From Gammaproteobacteria bacterium (GTDB lineage: Bacteria > Pseudomonadota > Gammaproteobacteria > Pseudomonadales > Pseudohongiellaceae), in the NCBI GenBank assembly GCA_002731775.1, contig PCCP01000118.1:1-53805 (forward strand): a DNA stretch of 53,805 nucleotides, written 5' to 3'. Both the position numbers and the translations under genes were made by a program. Under the pieces are notes generated by a model. That model saw only the letters and a list, made by a program, of their open reading frames with translations, had not been told where the DNA came from and did not search any database. Shown one piece after another: positions 8,663-16,994 of this stretch (positions within the stretch are counted from its first letter, which is position 1; every line of letters begins with the position of its first letter).

Positions 8663-9448
8663 TTAGTCGGGTGGTGGATAAAATTCTCCAATTCTGAATT
8701 CGATTCCTGATCCATCCAACGCCTCCGCAAATTGGTCCAGGGATTCGGCTACTGTCAGCCCATCCGGCAGGCTGCCGGAACCGATGTAATCGGGCTGCTG
8801 GGCACGGCGCGCATAGTCCTGGTCGTAGTGATACACATACACCACGGCGGGATTCAAACCGCGCGTACAGGTGGCGGCAGCAGTCGGCGTCATCCGGGCC
8901 AGGGGAATATTCATGGGCATGAAGGCAACATCTATTCCCTGTAATGCCTTCACTTCATCGACACACTCGGTGACGCCGGCGAAGAAAAATTTCTTGCCAC
9001 CGAGGCTGACCACGTAGCCATTTGCATCACCCTTTGGGTGAGAAGGATTGCCCTGGATAATATCGTAGGCTGCGATCGACTCAACTGTGACACCTGCCAC
9101 CCTCACAGTTTCACCATTCGCGACTACAATGCCATCGGGCCACTTCTGCTTTCCGGCTGCGGTCAAGACTACACTCGCTCCTGGCTTGCGCAGCCTCTCG
9201 ATAGCACCCACATCGAGATGATGACCGGGATCATCACTAATCAGAATCAGGTCGGCCGGTTTCGCACCCGGTAATCCCAGGCGATCCCATGGGTCTACCT
9301 GGACTACCGTGCCCCGGTACTCCAATTGCACACCGGCATGAAGCAGCGTCGTTATTTCTATGGGCCCCGCCACTCCGGGCACCGAATCTGCCAGAGCCAG
9401 CGAGTGCAGTGCTAGCAGGAAAAATAGGGAAAGAATCTGCTTGAACAT
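8663..9448 (-). CDS. secreted MBL-fold protein with degraded metal site (probable pseudoenzyme)
   Basis: 261 aa with a signal peptide (MFKQILSLFFLLALHSLALA-DS). The fold matches secreted relatives of the UPF0173/UlaG-like MBL proteins: GVQLEYRGTVVQVDPWDR, then KPADLILISDD, ANGYVVSLGGKKFFFAG and DVAFMPMNIPLARMTP. The usual metal motif (T-D-I-H-G-D-H) reads SDDPGHH, and the bridging Asp of AGDTE is Val in AGVTEC. At least three ligands are lost while the frame is intact, so it is either catalytically dead or newly decaying. It lies 3' of the PQQ dehydrogenase at 9505 on the same strand (56-bp gap), probably one transcript. Confidence 0.8.
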   Translation of the reverse strand: MFKQILSLFFLLALHSLALADSVPGVAGPIEITTLLHAGVQLEYRGTVVQVDPWDRLGLPGAKPADLILISDDPGHHLDVGAIERLRKPGASVVLTAAGKQKWPDGIVVANGETVRVAGVTVESIAAYDIIQGNPSHPKGDANGYVVSLGGKKFFFAGVTECVDEVKALQGIDVAFMPMNIPLARMTPTAAATCTRGLNPAVVYVYHYDQDYARRAQQPDYIGSGSLPDGLTVAESLDQFAEALDGSGIEFRIGEFYPPPD

Positions 9449-9504
9449 TTGTGCTCCTGGAAATTTTCGTATGAGTGCTGATAAAGAGACACCGGACTCT
9501 CTGA

Positions 9505-11568
9505 TCAGGGCAATTTATAGGCGCGGAGTTCGCCGGAATAGCCGCCGCCGCTGACCGCCAGTACCAGATACTGTTCATCATCAAGCATATAGGTCATAGG
9601 CGAGCCAGTTTGCGGTGCCGGTAGATGTACTGTGCCAACCTCGGCGCCAGTTGCCTTGTCATAGGCGCGCAGCCAGGCGCCGCGCACGCCCGAGCTGTCC
9701 GTTGTCAACTGCGGTTCGCCTGCAATCAACAGGGTGCTGGTCACCAGCGTGCCCACCGAGCCACTCTGACCGGTTCTGGGGATATCGAGATTCTGCAGCA
9801 GGGGATGGTTGCGCACGTTATCCGGGGTCTCGCCATGGGGAATCTTCCACAGCAACTCGCCCTTGTTCATATCGATCGCTGCGATCACACCATAGGGTGG
9901 TTTTAACAACGGTAGGCGCTGTACCAGCAAACTAATCGGCGGCCTGCCCCGGCTTGAAACCTGTCGTTCGCGGGCAGCGGCTTGAAATTCGGTGCGACCA
10001 CCTCCGGCCGAGGAGCCGGCACCGCCGGACGTGCGTGGGCCGGTGGCGGCGTTACCCTGGATATAAGCCATATCCGATTGGCCGGGATAGGGTGGCACGA
10101 CGGCCAGGCCGACAACCGAGCTACTGGACGAGACGTATAGAATATTGGTTTCTGGATCGAAGGAGCCGCCGGGCCAGTTCGTGCCACCGCCGGTTGCCGG
10201 TGCCATCAAGATGCCCAATGGCCCGTCGATGTTGCTGACCACCGGTGGTGTAAAAATTGGTCCCAGCTTGTACCAGCTTGCTACTTCCAGCGCCTGCTGC
10301 CGCAGTTCGGGGCTGAAATCAATCAAATCGTCTTCGGTCACTCCCTGCCGATCATAGGCTGGCGGTTTAGTGGGAAAGGGCTGGGTGGGAGAGTACCACT
10401 CACCCGGCACGTTCCCCGCCTCCACGGCGCGCTCCTCGATTGGCCACACCGGCTCGCCGGTGATCCTGTCGAACACATACAGGAACGCCTGCTTCGTCGG
10501 CTGGGCCACGGCCTTGATCTGGCGGCCGTCGACATTGATATCCAAAAGTATGGGCGCGGCGGGGATGTCGTGATCCCAGATACCGTGGTGCACCAGTTGG
10601 TAGTGCCACTTGCGCTCGCCGCTGCGGAGATCCACCGCCAGCAGGGTTTCACCAAACAGATTATCGCCGGGCCGATAGGCGCCGTAATAATCGCCGGTGG
10701 ATTCCTCCACCGGCAAATATACTGTCTCCAATTCCTCATCTACTGAAATTTGTGCCCACACGCCGGTGTTGCCGGTATATTCTGCCGACCCGTCTAACCA
10801 TGATTCATAACCATACTCCCCGGGCAAGGGGATGGTGTGGAAAATCCACAGCCGCTCACCACTGAGAACGTCGAAGCCCCTGACGAAGCCCTTTACATTT
10901 TCTCGGCTACGGGGATTGCCGCCGGTACGATGAGCGGCGCCGACGATCACCACATCCTTGGCGACGATGGGTGTCGCGTGCAGGCCTATCTCACCGGTCA
11001 CCAGGTCGATCTGCTGATCGGCATTCTGTTTCAGATCGACGATACCATTATCACCGAATTCCGGTACCGGTCGACCGTTGCCTGCATCCAATGCTATCAG
11101 GCGGTAGCCAGGTGTCACAAATAATACCCGCTTGTCCTCGCCCTCCTGCCAGAATGCCAGGCCCCTGCCGGATAATTGCCTGGGCGCCGCCCCGCCACGC
11201 TCCCCCTCGTCGAGACTATACATCCACAGCATCTCGCCGGTGCGGGCATCCAGCGCCACCACGGCGCGCCGGGAACCCCCGGTTGTGTACATGACACCAT
11301 CGATGACCAGTGGAGTGGCCTGGTAGCGGTACTCCGGCCTCGGACCGAGATTGTCGGTCTTGAAACTCCAGGCAAGTTCCAACTCCGAGAAATTCTGCGC
11401 ATTGATCTGCGACAACGCCGAATAGCGAGTGTGACCCAGGTCACCGCCGTAACTCGGCCATTCACCATTGGGCGCGCCTTGCTGGGCGACGAGCAGTTGG
11501 TCGGCAAATCCAAGGTTATAGACTAAAGCCGCGAGCAGGAGCCGATTGACCAGGCTTGTTCTCATCAT
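9505..11568 (-). CDS. PQQ-dependent dehydrogenase, glucose-dehydrogenase-like, periplasmic
   Basis: 687 aa, complete, with a signal peptide (ending FADQLLVA-QQ). YGGDLGHTRYSALSQIN is the family entry motif. GNTGVWAQISVDEE, then YLPVEESTGDYYG, RPGDNLFGETLLAVD and HHGIWDHDIPAAPIL follow; the Asp of IWDHD matches the catalytic base of membrane glucose dehydrogenase-type enzymes. Unlike E. coli Gcd it has no N-terminal membrane domain, so it is a soluble periplasmic enzyme. It belongs to a different branch from the two paralogues at 1-1080 and 3527-5329. The start has tandem ATGs (11568 and 11565) after AGGAAATA. It is followed by the degenerate MBL-fold gene. Confidence 0.92.
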   Translation of the reverse strand: MMRTSLVNRLLLAALVYNLGFADQLLVAQQGAPNGEWPSYGGDLGHTRYSALSQINAQNFSELELAWSFKTDNLGPRPEYRYQATPLVIDGVMYTTGGSRRAVVALDARTGEMLWMYSLDEGERGGAAPRQLSGRGLAFWQEGEDKRVLFVTPGYRLIALDAGNGRPVPEFGDNGIVDLKQNADQQIDLVTGEIGLHATPIVAKDVVIVGAAHRTGGNPRSRENVKGFVRGFDVLSGERLWIFHTIPLPGEYGYESWLDGSAEYTGNTGVWAQISVDEELETVYLPVEESTGDYYGAYRPGDNLFGETLLAVDLRSGERKWHYQLVHHGIWDHDIPAAPILLDINVDGRQIKAVAQPTKQAFLYVFDRITGEPVWPIEERAVEAGNVPGEWYSPTQPFPTKPPAYDRQGVTEDDLIDFSPELRQQALEVASWYKLGPIFTPPVVSNIDGPLGILMAPATGGGTNWPGGSFDPETNILYVSSSSSVVGLAVVPPYPGQSDMAYIQGNAATGPRTSGGAGSSAGGGRTEFQAAARERQVSSRGRPPISLLVQRLPLLKPPYGVIAAIDMNKGELLWKIPHGETPDNVRNHPLLQNLDIPRTGQSGSVGTLVTSTLLIAGEPQLTTDSSGVRGAWLRAYDKATGAEVGTVHLPAPQTGSPMTYMLDDEQYLVLAVSGGGYSGELRAYKLP

Positions 11569-11681
11569 TATTTCCTGGCATTACATTGAGATCTCGCCGT
11601 ACCCGGTAGGATTTTCTGGCGAGAATCGAGGTAGTATCGCCCCAGCTAAGCAAAAAAAGCTGGCCTTGTCTATTTATTACG

Positions 11682-12044
11682 GGCGCCACCCTGGGCGTGG
11701 CTACGATCACTGCGCTGGGCTCATTTATCGTGATCGCCTGCGGCCTCATCGTTGGCATGACCCTGCTGCTCTATGCTTTGACAACCGTCGTTGGAATACT
11801 GCCGCTGTTACAGTTTGCCCGCACCGTGGCACCGGTTCAGGTAATTGGATTCAGCACCCGTTCTTCTCTCGCCACCTTGCCGGCAACGATAGCCGCAACC
11901 GAGAAACTTGGCATTCCCAGTAAAATATCCGGGATCGTTCTACCTATCGCAGTAACACTGTTCAAATTTGCCTCTCCGATTGGGCACATCGCCGGCAACC
12001 AGGCAATGATCCCGCCTGAACTTCAAAGCCTCTACACACGATAA
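11682..12044 (+). pseudogene. fragment of a cation:dicarboxylate symporter (SLC1/GltP family)
   Basis: About 115 codons encode VGMTLLLYALTTVVGILPLL (one membrane segment) and FSTRSSLATLPATIAATEKLGIPSKISGIVLPIAVTLFKFASP. This is the serine-rich re-entrant loop HP1 and following helix of dicarboxylate/amino-acid:cation symporters, whose full length is about 400 aa. The N-terminal half and everything after the loop are missing; the frame ends in an unrelated tail (PPELQSLYTR). There is no ribosome site before the GTG at 11697. It is a decayed, truncated gene with no function expected. Confidence 0.7.
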
Positions 12045-12125
12045 AATTGACTTAGGTCAAGTTCTCTACCCTGTTGGCTCTTATCATCATCCTATGCTTG
12101 AAACCGAACGGTCTTAGGGATTGCT

Positions 12126-12545
12126 ATGAACAAGTTAAAACTACTTATGGGAATTGCGACTTCCTGTACCCTGGTGTTTACTCCTCTGAGCCAAGCCGAA
12201 TCGGTAACGGATGGCATATATTTATCTGTCGGCGATGCCGACGGCAATACCAAATGCGAATTGACTCTGCGGGGGATCGATGAGCCGCACAAGTAGGGCG
12301 ACGACGCCTTCCAAATGGAGTCTTGCGGAGACGGAGTCTGCGAGTGGAGTGCAATCGGTATGTCCAAAAACTTCGCGATTACTGCAGGTCTGATTACCAG
12401 CGGTGGCGCCACTGCCTTAGTCAAGCTGTCCTTCCCATTCGGGCCAGCGGGGAAGCGCATCGAACTGACTGCCTTTGATCTGGACGGCACAGCGCGTAAT
12501 TCAAATAGCTTCAGCAAGATCGATAATCTTGTCGCTAGTGCGTAA
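12126..12545 (+). pseudogene. secreted-protein gene interrupted by an in-frame TAG
   Basis: From the ATG at 12126 the frame gives a good signal peptide (MNKLKLLMGIATSCTLVFTP, cleavage near SQA-ES) and then YLSVGDADGNTKCELTLRGI. A TAG stops it at 12294-12296. The same frame continues unbroken for 83 codons to the stop at 12543-12545 with coding character (MESCGDGVCEWSAIG, LVKLSFPFGPAGKRIELTAF). Without the stop it would be a secreted protein of about 139 aa with three Cys in the mature part. I recognise no family. Possible readings are a recent nonsense mutation, a sequencing error or stop readthrough; the first is favoured because nearby genes are also decaying. Confidence 0.65.
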
Positions 12546-12673
12546 CTTCCGAAAGCAATAAAATGCGCCCTTATTAGTTTCCGGCGGTCTAGTCACCGCC
12601 GGACTAATCGCCTGTCTCGGATAATACTAAGCCACATTTTCAGTTTTTAGCGGGTCTGGGTTAGACTGCTGAC

Positions 12674-14059
12674 ATGCAACAGAGCGAATCCCCAGCCTCC
12701 ACCATCGACCCCGATGCGCCCGCAAATATCCTGACGGTCAGCAGCCTAAATCGAATGGCGCGCTCGATACTAGAGTCTAATTTTCCGGCGGTCATCGTCG
12801 AGGGCGAAATTTCCAATCTGGCGATGCCCTCTTCCGGCCATTGGTACCTGACATTAAAAGACAAGTCCGCGCAGATCCGCTGCGCCATGTTCCGCGCTAA
12901 CAACAGGAACGTTCGCTTCAACCCGACAAACGGCAATCAGATCATCGTCAGGGGACGCCTGAGCATTTATGAAGGCCGCGGCGACTACCAGTTGATTGCC
13001 GACTCCATGGAGGAAGCTGGCGATGGCGCCCTGCGGAGAGCATTTGAAGAATTGAAAGCCAGACTGCAGGCCGAGGGCCTGTTCGATCAGGAAAAGAAAC
13101 AGGAAGTACGCTCCCGCTATGACCACATCGGGGTCGTGACTTCACCCACCGGTGCGGCGCTACAGGATATCCTCAGTGTGTTCCGGCGGCGGTTCCCCGC
13201 CACCCGCATTACCCTGTTTCCCGTAACCGTGCAGGGTGGCGATGCCGTAGAACAAATCGTCAGCGCCATCGAATCCGCTAACCGACATCGGCATAAACTC
13301 GATCTACAGGCACTCATCGTCAGTCGCGGCGGCGGTTCCCTGGAGGATTTGCAGGCATTCAACGAGGAACGGGTTGCACAGGCAATTTATGTCAGTGAAT
13401 TGCCGGTAACCAGCGCCGTTGGCCACGAGATCGATTTCACCATCGCCGATTTCGTCGCCGATCTGCGGGCGCCGACCCCTTCTTCCGCCGCCGAGCTGAT
13501 GAGCCCGGACCAGGAGGATTATTTTCAGTTACTGCAGGCCTATCAGTTACAGTTTCGCAACGCCATCGGACAGAAACTACGGCAGGCGCAGCAAGTGCTG
13601 GCATGGTTGATAAAACAGTTAAAACATCCGGACCGGCGCTTGCAGGAGCAGGCCCAGAATCTGGATAGACTCGAAAACCGTCTGCGGCTGGCTATAAGTC
13701 ACAGCTTCAGCCGACAGGCCAGCGATCTCAACGAACTAGCCAGATCACTGTTAGCACACTCACCGACGCAGCGCCTGCAGCAACTGAAAATTCAGATGGG
13801 CAATGGTATCAAAAGCTTGAGGCAAGCGGCGACTACTCTCATCAAAACTGGTGATGCAAAACTGGGGGAATTGAGTCGTAGTCTCAACACGGTGAACCCC
13901 CTCGGCACACTGGGCCGGGGATACAGCATCACCTATGACGATTCCGCGAAAGTAATCCGCCGCAGCGACGATGTTAAAATAGGCAGCAAAATTCTATCTA
14001 GATTGAATCGGGGAAAGATAATTTCCGTGGTGGAGTCGGTCGCAAATGATGAGAAGTAA
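12674..14059 (+). CDS. xseA: exodeoxyribonuclease VII large subunit
   Basis: 461 aa, the normal length. An N-terminal OB-fold (residues about 15-110: LTVSSLNRMARSILESNFP, VEGEISNLAMPSSGHWYLTL) binds single-stranded DNA. The catalytic core carries GVVTSPTGAALQDIL and IVSRGGGSLEDLQAFNEE, followed by the long coiled coil (about 280-400) that binds the small XseB subunits, and the C-terminal GTLGRGYSITY motif. With XseB it degrades single-stranded DNA in the cytoplasm. xseB is not in the window. The 3' end overlaps the following M23 peptidase gene by 14 bp, so the two are translationally coupled. Confidence 0.98.
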   Translation: MQQSESPASTIDPDAPANILTVSSLNRMARSILESNFPAVIVEGEISNLAMPSSGHWYLTLKDKSAQIRCAMFRANNRNVRFNPTNGNQIIVRGRLSIYEGRGDYQLIADSMEEAGDGALRRAFEELKARLQAEGLFDQEKKQEVRSRYDHIGVVTSPTGAALQDILSVFRRRFPATRITLFPVTVQGGDAVEQIVSAIESANRHRHKLDLQALIVSRGGGSLEDLQAFNEERVAQAIYVSELPVTSAVGHEIDFTIADFVADLRAPTPSSAAELMSPDQEDYFQLLQAYQLQFRNAIGQKLRQAQQVLAWLIKQLKHPDRRLQEQAQNLDRLENRLRLAISHSFSRQASDLNELARSLLAHSPTQRLQQLKIQMGNGIKSLRQAATTLIKTGDAKLGELSRSLNTVNPLGTLGRGYSITYDDSAKVIRRSDDVKIGSKILSRLNRGKIISVVESVANDEK

Positions 14060-14930
14060 GAGCATACACAGGCTTATGTTTAAGCAGAAAGTAGCTGTAG
14101 GTCATCTTACTCTAACTTGTCTGAGCCTCTTATTGCTCGTCAATTCCGCTCACACACTGGCAGATGTTGCGGTTACGACGCTGCCAAAATCTTCCCTGGT
14201 ACCAGGCGGCATCGCCGTCATTCCCACCAACGCAGAGGCGCTGTCCGGCCGCTTTAAGGACCACCGCATTGCCCTCGCGAATTACAATGGTGAGCAATAT
14301 GCCATCATCGGCATTCCCTTGAATGCGAAGATCGGCTCTCAACAATTTGATCTCAGTTACGCCGATGGTCACGACGAGTCACTGCAGTTCTCTATCCAAT
14401 TAAAGGAGTATGCTGAACAACATCTTACTATTACCAATACTCGTCAGGTAAATCCTAACGCTGAAGATATGGTACGAATAAATCGTGAGAGTGCCGAGAT
14501 GACCAGGGCATTTTCCAGTTGGAACGATTCTCTGACACCCGTGTTCAGCATGCGAGCGCCGGTGGCTGGTATCCGCAGCAGTTCGTTCGGCCTTAAACGC
14601 TTTTTTAACCAGCAGCCACGCAACCCCCACTCTGGCATGGATATCGCGGCCGATGAAGGCACGCCTATCTTCGCGCCTGCGCCGGGTATTATTCTCACCA
14701 CCGGTAACTATTTCTTCAACGGCAACACCATCATCATGGACCATGGCCATGGCTTGATCAGCCTCTACTGCCATATGAACACGATCGATGTCGAGCCCGG
14801 CACGGTTATCCGTACTGGCGATCAGATCGGTCGGGTCGGGCAAACCGGAAGAGTAACCGGGCCTCACCTGCACTGGAGTGTGAATCTCAATAATACGCGA
14901 GTCGATCCTGCTCTGTTTTTGACAGAATGA
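14046..14930 (+). CDS. M23 family (LytM-type) peptidoglycan metallopeptidase
   Basis: 294 aa. A signal anchor or signal peptide covers residues about 18-38 (LTLTCLSLLLLVNSAHTLA). A beta-rich N-terminal domain (KSSLVPGGIAVIPTNAE) precedes the peptidase domain at about 180-290. The zinc ligands are intact: H and D of HSGMDIAADEGTP and the HLH of TGPHLHWSVN, with the additional His in ISLYCHMNTI. It should cleave peptide cross-links in the periplasm; with all ligands kept it is probably an active endopeptidase rather than an EnvC/NlpD-type activator. The start overlaps xseA, an arrangement found in related gammaproteobacteria. Tandem ATGs at 14046 and 14049 leave a one-codon uncertainty. Confidence 0.92.
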   Translation: MMRSKSIHRLMFKQKVAVGHLTLTCLSLLLLVNSAHTLADVAVTTLPKSSLVPGGIAVIPTNAEALSGRFKDHRIALANYNGEQYAIIGIPLNAKIGSQQFDLSYADGHDESLQFSIQLKEYAEQHLTITNTRQVNPNAEDMVRINRESAEMTRAFSSWNDSLTPVFSMRAPVAGIRSSSFGLKRFFNQQPRNPHSGMDIAADEGTPIFAPAPGIILTTGNYFFNGNTIIMDHGHGLISLYCHMNTIDVEPGTVIRTGDQIGRVGQTGRVTGPHLHWSVNLNNTRVDPALFLTE

Positions 14931-14934
14931 ACAG

Positions 14935-15165
14935 GTGGTGAACCGCACCGAGGATGGTGGAGCCAGCTTCGAGTCTTCGGGCGAGGGCCTAACACAAACT
15001 CATAGTTATGGCCTGATGTACCGGCATTGCCTGGATGTTGCCAGCGTCGGCGAAGCTTTAATGATGGGCTCTACCCGCGGCAAGCACCGGTGTTCCAAAA
15101 ATGACGGCGGAAGATAAGAACCCTTGGCGGCTAGTTTAGTAGATGTATATTGTGTGAAATTCGGT
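14935..15165 (+). pseudogene. remnant of a BNR/VPS10-like beta-propeller protein
   Basis: Four bases after the M23 stop, frame 1 reads RTEDGGASFESSGEGL, then HSYGLMYRHCLDVAS, ALMMGSTRGKHRCSKNDGGR, a TAA at 15115-15117, and in the same frame EPLAASLVDVYCVKFG. This matches one and a half blades of BNR/sortilin-type repeat proteins, which carry EDGG-S-W, YRH-LDV, GSTTG-LW and SEDGG-SW followed by L-P-VY-V-FG. Start, most blades and the C-terminus are missing and a stop interrupts the rest. The 439-bp gap between the M23 and DUF3307 genes otherwise holds nothing I recognise. Confidence 0.6.
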
Positions 15166-15369
15166 CAAATCCCTGGATAAAGTTGAGCATAAGTGTGATC
15201 TCTGTAGCAACTTCGTATCGGCAAGCGTGCCCCTGAGCTGTTTAATGCCTATTATTGTGGAGCAGCGTAATTCGTGTTGTTATCCCCTGTGCAGAAACAG
15301 ACCCGGAAAACATTCGCGGTGCTGCGTTAAATCTGACAGGGAAGAACGAACTTAGCTGAGGACCCGGAC
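15166..15369. other. non-coding remainder of the M23-DUF3307 gap
   Basis: About 200 bp with no coding frame of family character on either strand. It must hold the promoter of the DUF3307 gene, but I see no convincing -35/-10 pair. Confidence 0.4.
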
Positions 15370-15711
15370 ATGCCATTTATTGAAACCCTTTTCTTGCTGG
15401 TTTTTGGCCATGCACTGGCTGACTTTGTGTTGCAGCCCGATGCCATGGGTTATGGCAAGAATCGCAATGACAAGATTCACGATAATGAGGCGAGCCTGTT
15501 CCCGCTTTGGTATTACTGGCTCACCGCACACGCCATCATGCACGGTGGTATCGTCTTCCTGATTACCCACAACCTGTGGCTGGCGCTCCTGGAGATCTTC
15601 CTACACTGGATTACGGATTTTGCCAAGTGTGAAGGCTGGATCGGCATGCATCAGGATCAGGCTATACACATTGGTTGCAAAGTCGGCTACGCTCTCGTTT
15701 TATGGTATTAA
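15370..15711 (+). CDS. DUF3307 family membrane protein
   Basis: 113 aa, hydrophobic, with three to four membrane segments (IETLFLLVFGHALADFVLQP; WLTAHAIMHGGIVFLITHNL; WLALLEIFLHWITDFAKCEG). The pattern GHALADFVLQ near the start and H-W-I-T-D-F near the end is characteristic of the DUF3307 domain, whose function is unknown. The His and Asp residues inside the membrane segments are conserved in the family and could bind metal, which is speculation. It appears monocistronic: 222 bp separate it from the following thioredoxin-like gene. Confidence 0.8.
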   Translation: MPFIETLFLLVFGHALADFVLQPDAMGYGKNRNDKIHDNEASLFPLWYYWLTAHAIMHGGIVFLITHNLWLALLEIFLHWITDFAKCEGWIGMHQDQAIHIGCKVGYALVLWY

Positions 15712-15933
15712 GGCCGTTCTTTTAGCTAAGGTCAGCGCCGCTATCAAGCCCTGCCTCGCTGGTTCTGTCTAAGCCAACGCCATCGGTGACATTAATCTGA
15801 GATGACCTGATGACGGTGGTGGCTTTGCCTCATCGACATTTCTGGTTATAGTACATAGCCCTGTAATCCAGGTTTCGATGCCGGCCTAGCACTGGCATCT
15901 TCCAATACATTTTATTCAGGTGTCCGACTTCAA

Positions 15934-16632
15934 ATGGATAAACGAGATCAGCAACGCCAGATAAAACAAAAGAAGCAGCAGGCAGCCAAACAGCGAGAGC
16001 ACACCCGGAAACTCATGGCCAAGGTGGGCAGTTTCGTGGTCGCGCCAGTACTGTTGCTATTCGTGCTGTATACATTGTTCAGCCAGGGCCCTACCTATTC
16101 CACCGTCGAAATCGTGGCCAGCGACCATGTCCGCGGTAGCGCGGGGACACCTGTTAGCATCACCGTCTACGCCGATTTCCAATGCCCGGCCTGTGCCACC
16201 GAGCATGACACCATGACCCGCCTCTGGCCGAGTATTCGGGACCGGGCTCACCTGGTATTTCGGCATTTTCCCATGACTGCGCCCCATCCCCACTCCTGGA
16301 CTGCCTCGCTCTATGCAGAAGCGGCGGGTAAACAAAACCGCTTTTGGGAGATGCACGATTACCTGTTCGCTACCCAGGCCATCTGGTCCGGATTAACCGA
16401 TGCAGAAGCGGAATTTGACAGTTATGCGCTGGAGTTAGACCTGGATCTCGACCAACTTTGGGCCGACATCGAATCCGACGAGGTCATCCAGAAGGTCCGT
16501 AACGACCAGCGCAGTGGCAATGCCTCCGGAGTTCGCGCCACCCCAGCGGTGTTCATCAATGGCCGCCAGCTGGCGCGACCGACCAGGGAAAGAATCATGC
16601 AAGTGGTGGCCGAGGAATCTGCAGAATCCTGA
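15934..16632 (+). CDS. membrane-anchored DsbA-family thiol:disulfide protein
   Basis: 232 aa. A very basic, Gln/Lys-rich cytoplasmic N-terminus (residues 1-30) is followed by one membrane helix (FVVAPVLLLFVLYTLF, about 36-51), leaving the rest in the periplasm. The thioredoxin fold carries the redox motif CPAC in YADFQCPACATEH, an FRHFPMTAPHPHS segment and the cis-Pro loop GVRATPAVFINGR. It resembles the DsbA/BdbD-like thioredoxin_4 family, which oxidises or shuffles disulfides of exported proteins. No DsbB-like partner is adjacent; the DoxX gene downstream is 362 bp away. ATG start at 15934 without a strong ribosome site. Confidence 0.9.
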   Translation: MDKRDQQRQIKQKKQQAAKQREHTRKLMAKVGSFVVAPVLLLFVLYTLFSQGPTYSTVEIVASDHVRGSAGTPVSITVYADFQCPACATEHDTMTRLWPSIRDRAHLVFRHFPMTAPHPHSWTASLYAEAAGKQNRFWEMHDYLFATQAIWSGLTDAEAEFDSYALELDLDLDQLWADIESDEVIQKVRNDQRSGNASGVRATPAVFINGRQLARPTRERIMQVVAEESAES

Positions 16633-16994
16633 TCCGCTCGGATCTGCTCGCCAGTCCCGACCGATGGGAGTTCTTGGTGCTCGTGAAGTCCGCGTAGCCT
16701 GCCGACACCGTTACTAAGAAGTCAGCTCAACAAACTTGCTGACTCGGGCGTTGGCCGTACTTTTTGTAATAGTGCATCCGGCATCCAGACCTTCCATGGC
16801 GCCAGAGCAGTGACGAAAGCCGGCGAGCCGATTTTCATAATTAGTAATTTCCTCTTCACGCGAGCTCTCTCAACCATCAAAATATTTGGATATAATAAAA
16901 TACAACAGTTTGTCTATTATAATGCTAATGTTTAGCGACTAATTGGACGGGCCAAGAAAGCCACACAACAACCCAATACGGAGGAACTAACGGC
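16633..16994. other. 362-bp intergenic region with AT-rich promoter zone and possible gene relic
   Basis: The right part (16880-16925) is AT-rich, with two TATAAT hexamers (one at 16918-16923), and probably contains the promoter of the DoxX gene; no matching -35 box is clear. GGAGGA just before 16995 is a strong ribosome site. On the minus strand a 51-codon open frame (16714-16869) reads FRHCSGAMEGLDAG and KSTANARVSKFVEL, which looks protein-like but has no usable start and no family I know; it may be a gene relic. Confidence 0.35.

Noticed and set aside
8650..8680. CCCGAC-TTA-GTCGGG palindrome between the convergent lipoprotein and MBL genes as a terminator
   Set aside because: It lies over the last codons of the MBL gene and has no T-run on either side.
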